This document shows positions 1-6,109 of a stretch of DNA of 6,109 nucleotides, piece after piece. The stretch's first letter is position 1. Every line of letters starts with the position of its first letter. Under the pieces are notes generated by a model that was not told the DNA's origin, did no database searches, and saw only the letters and a list, made by a program, of their open reading frames with translations. The translations under genes and the position numbers were made by a program. Source of the DNA: an uncultured Mycoplasmataceae bacterium (GTDB lineage: Bacteria; Bacillota_I; Bacilli_A; Mycoplasmatales; Mycoplasmoidaceae); assembly GCA_949283985.1 (NCBI GenBank), contig CASDUM010000085.1:1-6109 (forward strand), given 5' to 3'.

Positions 1-2
1 CT

Positions 3-1196
3 TGTTATATGATCTACTCTTATTTTGAAAAAAGAAAAAATAAAGATAACTATAAAAAAATGTACAAAGATAAATTGAGTGAATTATCAAATAAAACCCA
101 AGAAGAAATAAATAATGAAATAATTAATAATTTTGAACATTTTATTGATGAAGAAACACAAGATAAGCTGGATGAAATTAAAAATATAAATGAAGAAGAA
201 ATAAATATAAAAATAAATAAAATCATTCTTGACTCGATGGAATCATTAGTATCAACATATGTTGAAAAAACAGAGGATTTTATAGAAATTCCAGAAGAAT
301 TAAAAGGAAGATTTATTGGAAAAGATGGATTGAATATTAAGTTAATTGAAAGGTTAACATTATGTCAACCATTCATTAATAAAAATGAAAATTGTATTAG
401 AGTTAGTTCATTTAATAGTATTAGAAAAGAAATAGCTATTAGATTAATAAAAAAATTGATTAAACTTAAAACTTTTGATAGAACTAGAATAGAAAAATAT
501 TATGAAGTAACTTGCAATGAATTTGATGAAGAATGTATTAGAATAGGTAAAAAAACAATCAATGACTTAAACATTAAAAATGTTGATGAAAAACTTCTTA
601 AATATATTGGAAGATTAAATTATAGAACATCATTTAAGCAAAATGTTCTTATCCATTCTATAGAATGTTTTTACTTATCAAAAAATATAGCGAAAGAATT
701 ATTGCTTGATGAACAATTAGCAGGAGAATGTGCATTCTTTCATGATATTGGTAAATCAATAGATTTTGAAGAAAATGGCGATCATGTTAAATCAGGGGCA
801 AATTTAGCAAAACAATTTAATCTAAATAAATATATAATAAATGCTATAGAATCTCATCATGATGATGAAAAAGAAATATCTATATATTCAACTATAACAA
901 AAATTACAGATAAAATTTCTGCGTCTAGACCTGGTTCCAGAAATATTTCTGAGCAAATATCAATTGAAAGAATTTCTGAATTAGAAAAAATTTGTATGTC
1001 AATTGATGGAATAAAAAATGCTTATGTTGTAAGAAATGGAAAAGAAGTTATAGCCATCATAGATAATAATAAAATTTCATCAAAAAAATGTAAAATAATT
1101 GCAGAAAAAATTAAAAAAGAAATATCTAAGAATGATAAAACTAACTATTGGGATATAAAAGTAACTGTTATATATGAAGAATCATATTCAATATAA
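3..1196 (+). CDS. rny: Ribonuclease Y (5'-truncated by window edge)
   Basis: RNase Y is a membrane-anchored endoribonuclease that starts mRNA decay. Residues are numbered from the ATG at position 9. A lysine/glutamate-rich probable coiled coil covers about 6-90. A KH RNA-binding domain follows, with its GxxG loop as GKDG at 104-107. The HD phosphohydrolase domain has H216 (QNVLIHS), the HD pair H245-D246 in FFHDIGK, SHH at 282-284 and D301 in DKISASRPG. The C-terminus IKVTVIYEE is typical of the family. The frame stays open to the left edge (Cys-Tyr precede the ATG), no Shine-Dalgarno precedes that ATG, and the N-terminal transmembrane helix is missing, so the true start is probably upstream and the first residues look like the cytoplasmic end of that helix. 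The pre-KH region is short compared with Bacillus RNase Y (about 520 aa in total). Trp381 uses TGG. The stop is TAA, directly before a shared terminator. Family assignment is very secure; the start is not visible. Confidence 0.95.
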   Translation, partial: CYMIYSYFEKRKNKDNYKKMYKDKLSELSNKTQEEINNEIINNFEHFIDEETQDKLDEIKNINEEEINIKINKIILDSMESLVSTYVEKTEDFIEIPEELKGRFIGKDGLNIKLIERLTLCQPFINKNENCIRVSSFNSIRKEIAIRLIKKLIKLKTFDRTRIEKYYEVTCNEFDEECIRIGKKTINDLNIKNVDEKLLKYIGRLNYRTSFKQNVLIHSIECFYLSKNIAKELLLDEQLAGECAFFHDIGKSIDFEENGDHVKSGANLAKQFNLNKYIINAIESHHDDEKEISIYSTITKITDKISASRPGSRNISEQISIERISELEKICMSIDGIKNAYVVRNGKEVIAIIDNNKISSKKCKIIAEKIKKEISKNDKTNYWDIKVTVIYEESYSI

Positions 1197-1200
1197 AATA

Positions 1201-1227
1201 AAAAATAGTGATTAAATCACTATTTTT
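1201..1227. terminator. Bidirectional intrinsic terminator between rny and pyk
   Basis: A perfect 12-bp inverted repeat pairs 1201-1212 with 1216-1227 around a TAA loop. The core is ATAGTGAT/ATCACTAT, flanked by A5 and T5. On the + strand the 3' arm ends in five T and continues ATTTAT. On the - strand it likewise ends in five T followed by TATTTTATAT. The hairpin starts four bases after the rny stop, and the last two bases of its 3' arm (1226-1227) lie within the pyk TAA stop. It is therefore well placed to end transcription from both converging genes. The stem has only three G/C pairs, which is usual in so AT-rich a genome. Confidence 0.85.
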
Positions 1228-2734
1228 ATTTATCTAATCCTTTATAAGAATCATCTATTAAAACAATACTTGATCTTTTTAAATTATATTTTTCATGTAA
1301 TTCATCAACCTTGTCTTTATAGTTCGGAAGAATATTTAATAAATCATCTACATAATGAACACTTACACCATAATTTAAACCAAAGAATGTTTGTAATCTT
1401 TCTTTATCAGTAATAACAATAATAGAGGCAGCTGGTCTAATATTAGAAAGAGCTCTAATTTTTTCAATATCATTACCAAAATAGAAAATTGCATCATATG
1501 GAAATTCAGAATTACCTATTGTTCTTTTTGGTTCGATTTGTTTTGCAATTTTTTCTACAGTTTTACCAAATGTTCTCTTTGAAAAGATTGTTTCTTGGAA
1601 ATAAACTTCTCTTGCTCTTTGATAATCAAATAATTCTTCTGATTTTAAATTTATGTTTGACATAACTGTTACAGCATTAACTGGATCAATACCATTTGCA
1701 GATTCTCCAGAAAGCATTGTAGCATCTGCTCCTCTTTCTACAGCAAAGAATACATCAGTAACTTCTGCTCTTGTTGGTTGTTTTTTAGTTTCTAATGAAT
1801 CTAACATTTGAGTTGCAACAATTACTGGTTTACCTTGGAATCTACATGCTTTAATCATGTATTTTTCTCAAAAAGGAACTTCATAATAAGGAATTTCAAG
1901 ACCTAAATCACCTCTAGCAACCATAATAGCATCCGAAACACTTATAATATCATCAATATTTTTAATTGCTAATTTAGTTTCTATTTTTGAAATTATTTGA
2001 ATGTGTTCCGCATTATACTTTTTTAAAACCTCCTTGATTTCTCTTACATTATCAACTGTGTTAACAAATGATGCAGCTATATAATCATAACAATTTTCAA
2101 CTGCAAATTTAATATCATTGTGTTCTTTTTCTGTCATAAAAGGCATTGAATAATCTGCATTTGGAAGATTAATTCTTTTGTTAGAAGTTAATTTATGTGT
2201 ACTTGCAGCTTCACCGATTATTTCATGTTTAACATTATCTATTTTTTTAGCAATAACTTCTAGTTTACCATCATCAAGATAAATTGGATCTCCAACTTTA
2301 ACATCGTTTTCCATAAAATATTCTGGAGATGATGGATAAACAGAAAATTTTTTACTAGTACCTACATTTTCTCTATCATTTGTTAAAATAACAACTTCAT
2401 CACCTTTTTTAATTTCAACTCCTCCATCTTGAATTTTACCAACTCTAATTTCAGGACCTTTAGTATCTAATAATAAGGAAACTTTAGTATTTAATTTTTT
2501 TTCTACTTCTCTAATTAAATCAACTCTAATTTTTTGTTCTTCATGATTACCATGAGAAAAATTAAATCTAAAAACATTAACACCAGCTTTAATTAAAGCT
2601 TCAATATTTTTCTTTGATTGTTCAATAATTTCCTTATTTTTAGGATCTTTAAAAGCTTCAAATGAGAAAATTTTTCCTGTTACCGATGGACCTAATGTTG
2701 CTATAATTTTTGTTCTTTTAATATGATCTTTCAT
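1226..2734 (-). CDS. pyk: Pyruvate kinase, with one UGA (Trp) codon
   Basis: Pyruvate kinase transfers phosphate from phosphoenolpyruvate to ADP, the last ATP-yielding step of glycolysis, in the cytoplasm. The protein has 502 residues. Visible motifs are TKIIATLGPS (8-17), FRFNFSHG (55-62), DTKGPEIR (90-97), ISKIE with catalytic Lys250 and metal ligand Glu252, MVARGDLGLEIP (271-282, metal ligand Asp276), VATQML with Thr308, PTRAEVTDV (320-328) and MLSGES (340-345). The B-domain cap lies at about 98-195. The C-terminal domain starts near 355 and contains the LSNIRP motif; there is no extra PEP-utiliser domain. A TGA at 1868-1870 encodes Trp289 in the conserved stretch between EVPF and EKYMIK. 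Under the standard code the gene would wrongly split there. AAAAGGAG at 2741-2748 lies six bases before the ATG and fixes the start. It is 38 bases downstream of pfkA with no terminator between them. All catalytic residues look intact. Confidence 0.97.
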
Positions 2735-2772
2735 CTTATTCTCCTTTTTACTAAATATAATAATACAATATC

Positions 2773-3762
2773 TTATAAATTTTTATTCACAAATTTATTC
2801 ACGATTTCCATTCTTGATGGAGTTTTCATTTTAATAGCTTTGTCTACATCAATAAATTGTAATTTACCATTTTTAAGTGCTGAAACAAAATTTTTGTTTC
2901 CTGCATCAAAATGATCAATTGCACCAGCAGTTAAGATGGTAGCATTGTATAAATCAAGTGCTGTAGGTGTTCCAGCTCTTTGAGAATAACTTAAAACATT
3001 AAGTCTAATTTTTTCTCCAATTTTTGATGATGCATAATTACACATCTCTTTAAGTGACAATCTACCATCAACACCATAAAGCAATTCTGTTACTAAAATA
3101 ACAATTGACTCTTTCTCTGATTTTCTAAGTTTTTTTACTACTTCAGTAAATTGTTTTTCATCTAGAATGTTATCTTTAGTAATTATATAATCAGCCTCAG
3201 TTGCAACTCCAGCCATCACTGTTAAATCAGGGCATTGTCTTCCCATAATTTCAATAACAGTTATAAAATTATGTGATTCCATTGTCGTTCTTATTTGTTT
3301 AATTGATTCAACTATATTATTTAAAGATGAATCGAATCCTACAGTGTAATCAGAAGAACCAATATCGTTATCAATAGTTCCTGGGATACCTATTCCATTA
3401 ATACCTTCTTCAGTTAGTCTTAACAATCCTATATAACTTCCATTACCACCACATACAAAAACTGTATCAATGTTGTTTTTTTTAAGATTTGAGATTGCTA
3501 CTTTTCTAATATTTTCATCTTTAAATTCAGGAAATCTAGAAGATTTAATTATTGTTCCTGCTCTATCATATATCATTCTTACATCTTTTAATGACGCTTT
3601 TTTAATTTTATTTTTATATAAACCTTCATACCCTTCATATATAAAATATGGTTCGTAACCTTTATCAATAGAATACTTAACAAATGTTGAAATAACCTTA
3701 TTCATACAAGTAGCATCGCCACCTGAAGTTAATATTGCAATTTTTTTACTATCTTTTTTCAT
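2773..3762 (-). CDS. pfkA: 6-phosphofructokinase homologue with altered active-site residues
   Basis: By family, this enzyme phosphorylates fructose 6-phosphate to fructose 1,6-bisphosphate with ATP. It has 329 residues, the usual length for bacterial PFK-A. Conserved parts (ATG = 1) are SGGD (13-16), Tyr45, RFPEF (76-80), the catalytic PGTIDND (127-133, base Asp131), MGR (173-175), Glu226, Arg253 and Arg262. By eye against E. coli PfkA, several near-invariant positions differ: GGDAPGMN reads GGDATCMN (T18, C19), GGDGS reads GGNGS (N107 for the Mg-ATP ligand Asp103), Arg162 is F166, His249 is Y259 and QRGG reads QRAG. Two or three effector-site arginines (positions 21, 25 and 54) are S25, K29 and L58. 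Gly follows N107 and there is no Lys in PGTIDND, so it is ATP-type rather than pyrophosphate-type. The ATG overlaps the fakA stop. A TTG six bases upstream is less likely as the start. Whether it is active, altered or a pseudoenzyme cannot be told from sequence alone. Confidence 0.88.
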   Translation of the reverse strand: MKKDSKKIAILTSGGDATCMNKVISTFVKYSIDKGYEPYFIYEGYEGLYKNKIKKASLKDVRMIYDRAGTIIKSSRFPEFKDENIRKVAISNLKKNNIDTVFVCGGNGSYIGLLRLTEEGINGIGIPGTIDNDIGSSDYTVGFDSSLNNIVESIKQIRTTMESHNFITVIEIMGRQCPDLTVMAGVATEADYIITKDNILDEKQFTEVVKKLRKSEKESIVILVTELLYGVDGRLSLKEMCNYASSKIGEKIRLNVLSYSQRAGTPTALDLYNATILTAGAIDHFDAGNKNFVSALKNGKLQFIDVDKAIKMKTPSRMEIVNKFVNKNL

Positions 3763-3764
3763 TA
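3760..3764 (-). promoter_or_regulatory. TAATG stop-start overlap coupling fakA to pfkA
   Basis: On the - strand the junction reads TTT TGA TAATG. With UGA as Trp, fakA ends at the TAA (3764-3762), whose last A is the first base of the pfkA ATG (3762-3760). No Shine-Dalgarno is visible in the preceding 25 or so bases (TATTTTGGGTTTTGATA directly before the ATG). The other three complete - strand genes do have AAAGG-type sites. Ribosomes finishing fakA therefore probably reinitiate on pfkA. The overlap is seen directly; the coupling is inferred. Confidence 0.7.
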
Positions 3765-5465
3765 TCAAAACCCAAAATATAAATTAAATGTTTTTTGTTC
3801 ACCTAATATTTTTTTGCATTTGATACCGTATTGTTCATTAATGAATTTTTCTATTTTAGATATATCATTGCCATTGGTATCTTTTCCTTGAAGTAGATAA
3901 ATTAATTTTGGTTTTTCTTTACCAATTATTTTCTTTATTAGGTTAATTGATGCTTCTACTATATTTTCATTTGAAGAAATAATTTCTTTATTTTCTATTC
4001 CGATGTAATTACCTTTTTGTACGTGTAATCCTTTTTTTGTTTTTAAAGTTTTAACTGAAGTTGAAATCATACCTATTTTTGAAGATTGAATAGCTTTATT
4101 CATATATCTTAAATTTGTTTTAAAATCAGCTTCAATTTCTAATGACATTAATGCAGACATCATTTCTAGTGGATTTCTAGCTTTAATTAATAGAAAATTA
4201 ATATTATTTGATTTTAATTGTATAGCTTGTTCAGCACTTAGTATTATGTTTGAATCATCAATAATAATGATTATATTCTTTGATTTAACTTCTTCAATTT
4301 TATTTATAAAATCATTAATTGATGGATTACCAGTTTTTTCTGTATTAATAAATGTTGAAATACCAAATTCTGACTTAAGAAATTTACCATATTTTTGAGT
4401 TGGCACAGTAACAATGATTTTAGTTTTATCAGAAAGTTTCATTGACTTTAATAATTCATTTCGTGGAACTTCACTATTTTTTTCAAAAAATTGTTCAGTC
4501 ATATTTTCTATTTTAATCTTCAAAAACTCCCCATATTTTTGACCAATTTCTAGCATTCTATAAGGTTCAAAAGTATGAATATGAACTTTCACTAAATCAT
4601 CATTTAAAACTAAAACTAAAGAATTTCCGATTGATAATAATTCTTTTTCAAAACTATCCATATTGAAGTTTGATTTTTTTACCTGTTCTGGAAATAGTTT
4701 GTAATTTAATTGACAAATGAATTCACAACAATATCCAAATCCTTCTTCATAAATTTCTTGTCTTTCTGGAGAATCAATAAATGATACTTTTTTTGTTGGA
4801 GTTGTTTTTTTAACTATTTTCTTTGTTTGAACTACTAGTTCATTAGTATTACCATTATCAATAGCTTCATACATTCCTTGAAAGAATATAGCTAAACCAT
4901 AAGCACCTGAATCAACAACACCTGATTCTTTTAAACTTGGAAGCATATCAGGGGTCATTTCAACAATTTCAAATGATCTTTTTTCTACATAACTAAAAAT
5001 TTCTTTAACATCATTAAAAGTATCTTTTTTAGCTTGTATTTCTTCAGAAAGCATTCTTATTAATGTTAAAATAGTTCCTTCTATTGGTGAGCTAACACTT
5101 TTATATGACCTTTCTTTTGCTGCTAAAAAACAATCTGGTAATTCTTTAAAAGAAAGTTCATTTTGTCCTTCTTTTATTGGATCAAAAAAACCTCTAAAAA
5201 TTTGAGAAAAAATTACTCCAGAGTTACCACGAGCATTCATTAATAACTGTCTATTAAAATTTTTAGCAAATTCAAACAATGTAATATCATCCATGTTTTT
5301 AACCATTTCATATGCACCAATAATCGATGTTTTCATATTAATACCAGTATCACCATCTGGGACCGGAAAAACATTTAGGTCATTTATGTATTCAAAATTT
5401 TCAGAAATTTTATTAGAACCAAATTCAATCATTTTCAATATAGTTTTAGTATTGAGACTTTTCAT
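3762..5465 (-). CDS. fakA: Fatty acid kinase catalytic subunit FakA (DhaL/YloV family)
   Basis: FakA uses ATP to phosphorylate fatty acids held by FakB (DegV family), giving acyl-phosphate for phospholipid synthesis or transfer to ACP by PlsX. In a mycoplasma this is the expected entry route for host fatty acids. The protein has 567 residues. The N-terminal DhaL-type kinase domain (about 1-205) carries NVFPVPDGDTG (31-41, with Asp37 and Asp39 for Mg-ATP), NARGNSGVIFSQ (77-88), EGTILT (129-134) and VDSGAYG (184-190). The middle domain has GYCCEF (244-249), SLVLVLNDD (282-290) and VHIHT (294-298). The C-terminal domain has NPSINDF (380-386) and NIILSAEQA (406-414). AAAGGA at 5473-5478 lies seven bases before the ATG. 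TGA at 3765-3767 reads as Trp567 and is followed at once by TAA. It lies 13 bases after the Asp23-like gene, matching yloU-yloV order. It is often annotated only as a dihydroxyacetone kinase-like (DAK) protein. Confidence 0.93.
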
Positions 5466-5478
5466 TTGTATTTCCTTT

Positions 5479-5724
5479 CTATTTTTTAATAATTAAATCA
5501 ATTGAAAAATTCTTATCATTAGTTTTATCAGTTAATTTATATCTAATTTGTTCTAAAATTTGTTTAGAAACTTCTATTACATTAATATCATCTGATAAAT
5601 GTATATGAATTATAATTTTATTTCCACTTATTACAATATCATCTTCTTTAATAGATTTTTTTACACCTGGTATTATACTAATATCAATTTTAATCATTCC
5701 TAATATCATTTTTTTTGAAAACAT
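5479..5724 (-). CDS. Short Asp23/Gls24 (YloU-like) family protein
   Basis: This is a protein of 81 residues. Strand-rich segments (IKIDISIIPGV at 11-21, NKIIIHIHLSD at 35-45, FSIDLIIKK at 73-81) surround an amphipathic helix (VIEVSKQILEQIRYKL, 49-64). This matches the C-terminal two thirds of Asp23/Gls24 (DUF322) proteins, where an I-H-I-x-Y/H strand is followed by a helix resembling ISEVAHNVQTKVKYTV of YloU. YloU is about 120 residues, so the N-terminal part is mostly missing here. The start is supported by AAAGG at 5731-5735, six bases before the ATG, and by an in-frame TAA just upstream at 5734-5736, so the short form is not a mis-called start. It has no signal peptide or membrane segment. 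Its position 13 bases before fakA supports the call. The molecular function of YloU proteins is unclear; a role with FakA is only suggested by the pairing. It is the first gene of the apparent operon. Confidence 0.68.
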   Translation of the reverse strand: MFSKKMILGMIKIDISIIPGVKKSIKEDDIVISGNKIIIHIHLSDDINVIEVSKQILEQIRYKLTDKTNDKNFSIDLIIKK

Positions 5725-5758
5725 AGTATACCTTTAAAATACATATATATAAAATTAT

Positions 5759-5787
5759 ATTATATTTTGTTTAAATGTATGTATAAA
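5759..5787 (-). promoter_or_regulatory. Putative sigma-A promoter of the asp23-like/fakA/pfkA/pyk operon
   Basis: On the - strand a TATAAT (-10) occupies 5764-5759, and a second overlapping TATAAT lies at 5759-5754. Seventeen bases upstream, TTTATA at 5787-5782 matches the -35 consensus TTGACA at four of six positions. Transcription would start near 5752, giving a leader of roughly 28 bases that includes the AAAGG site. The -35 hexamer lies inside the left copy of the direct repeat. The region is so AT-rich that chance matches are common; spacing and position are the main support. Confidence 0.5.
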
Positions 5788-5798
5788 CTAGGTGTTAT
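5771..5798. repeat. 28-bp direct repeat, copy 1
   Basis: Matches 5831-5858 at 25 of 28 positions, with a 15-base exact core (TATGTATAAACTAGG). The two copies are offset by exactly 60 bases. This copy covers the proposed -35 element of the operon promoter and, unlike copy 2, is not part of a stable hairpin. Similarity stops abruptly on both sides. Confidence 0.7.
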
Positions 5799-5830
5799 AT
5801 AAATTGTTAAATTATAACTTTCCATTAACA

Positions 5831-5858
5831 TTAAAAATATGTATAAACTAGGAGTTAT
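5831..5858. repeat. 28-bp direct repeat, copy 2
   Basis: Second copy of the 5771-5798 repeat, with three substitutions. Its right end holds CTAGGAG, one arm of the hairpin that closes the upstream partial gene, and reaches the last base of that gene's TAA stop. No TATAAT lies at a suitable distance downstream on the - strand, so this copy is unlikely to act as a -35 element in the same way. Confidence 0.7.
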
Positions 5859-5869
5859 TACTCTCCTAG
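5848..5869 (-). terminator. Intrinsic terminator after the partial right-edge gene
   Basis: A 7-bp perfect stem pairs CTAGGAG with CTCCTAG (5848-5854 with 5863-5869) around an 8-base loop, extendable by a G-U pair. On the - strand it is followed by TTTATACATATTTTT, a broken but T-rich tract. The 5' arm overlaps the last codons (Leu-Gly-Glu) of the upstream gene, and its tandem TAA TAA stops lie in the loop. Four of the seven pairs are G-C, unusually many for this sequence. It separates that gene from the fakA operon. Confidence 0.65.
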
Positions 5870-6109
5870 CATATATTTAACAGAATAATATAGAGGTAGG
5901 AATTTAGGTTCATCTATACCTATAATGTTATCATTTATATTAAAAATATCAACTTTGACTAATAATTTAGCTTTTATAAAATTAATTCATTCATCAAAGA
6001 AATTAATAGATGAAGATATATATAATTCATCAATTTCCATTCTTTTTAGTGTTATTTCTTCATAAAAACTATTAATATTAGAAATTAACTCAATTAATCA
6101 GTTTGAAAA
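5858..6109 (-). CDS. Unrecognised protein, C-terminal 83 residues (5' end outside window)
   Basis: With UGA read as Trp, the - strand is open from the right edge to tandem TAA TAA stops, giving 83 residues. In-frame TGA codons encode Trp4 (FSNWLIEL) and Trp41 (DEWINFIK). These hide the gene under the standard code. The sequence is rich in Ile, Asn, Glu and Lys and looks like a soluble alternation of helix (about 1-25 and 33-50) and strand (LLVKVDIF, 49-56), ending FLPLYYSVKYMLGE. I see no signal peptide, membrane helix or catalytic motif in this part and do not recognise the family. The open frame, codon use like its neighbours and a terminator straight after the stop support a real gene. The missing N-terminal part would be needed to name it. 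Confidence 0.7.

Noticed and set aside
1226..1858. Separate 210-residue protein starting at the ATG at 1858
   Set aside because: It is the C-terminal part of pyruvate kinase; the frame is continuous with the N-terminal part through a UGA Trp codon, and no ribosome-binding site precedes this ATG.
1859..1870. pyk as a pseudogene with a premature stop
   Set aside because: TGA is Trp in this organism, as other in-window cases show, and all pyruvate kinase motifs on both sides are intact.
2723..2914. + strand open frame of 63 codons
   Set aside because: It lies antisense to pfkA/pyk, is hydrophobic and low in complexity as expected from the complement of Lys/Asn-rich coding sequence, and has no homology I recognise.
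3470..3658. + strand open frame of 62 codons
   Set aside because: It is the complement of the conserved PFK N-terminal region; Phe/Leu-rich shadow frame.
3763..3768. TTG start for pfkA, adding two residues
   Set aside because: The ATG at 3762 gives the usual PFK N-terminus and the TAATG overlap; no Shine-Dalgarno favours the TTG.
5293..5496. + strand open frame of 67 codons
   Set aside because: It is antisense to the fakA kinase domain; its composition reflects the complement of that gene.
5794..5818. Hairpin downstream of repeat copy 1 (GTTATATAAATT ... AATTATAAC)
   Set aside because: It needs a bulge and is made only of A-T pairs apart from one end; in such AT-rich DNA this is expected by chance.
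5725..5857. Riboswitch, tRNA or small RNA in the intergenic gap
   Set aside because: No cloverleaf, conserved aptamer core or GC-richer structured segment is visible; only the repeat, the promoter-like boxes and the terminator arm stand out.

Overview
The window comes from a mollicute of the Mycoplasma type. It is strongly AT-rich (by eye about a quarter G+C). UGA is clearly read as tryptophan: it interrupts a conserved stretch of pyruvate kinase, adds the last residue of FakA, and occurs twice in a partial gene at the right edge. All coordinates here assume genetic code 4.

Layout from left to right. On the + strand, the window opens inside rny (RNase Y; membrane anchor cut off by the edge), which ends at 1196. 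Everything else lies on the - strand and converges on it. Read in the direction of transcription (right to left) there are: the 3' end of an unrecognised gene (5858-6109) closed by a hairpin; an intergenic stretch (5725-5857) with a 28-bp direct repeat and a plausible promoter; a short Asp23/YloU-like gene (5479-5724); fakA (3762-5465); pfkA (2773-3762); and pyk (1226-2734). A perfect 12-bp hairpin at 1201-1227 ends both converging units.

The four complete - strand genes are packed like one operon, with gaps of 13, -1 and 38 bases. The Asp23-like/fakA pair matches the yloU-yloV pairing of Firmicutes. FakA phosphorylates exogenous fatty acids bound to FakB, the expected way for a mycoplasma without fatty acid synthesis to make phospholipid precursors. 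PfkA and Pyk are the committing and final ATP-yielding enzymes of glycolysis. The fakA stop and the pfkA start share a base (TAATG), so fatty acid activation and glycolysis appear translationally linked. RNase Y is the main mRNA-decay endonuclease.

No wholly new system is visible. The most noteworthy observation is that the PfkA homologue lacks several residues that are nearly invariant in ATP-dependent phosphofructokinases, in the ATP/Mg site, the fructose-6-phosphate site and the effector site, although its fold and its catalytic PGTIDND motif are intact.
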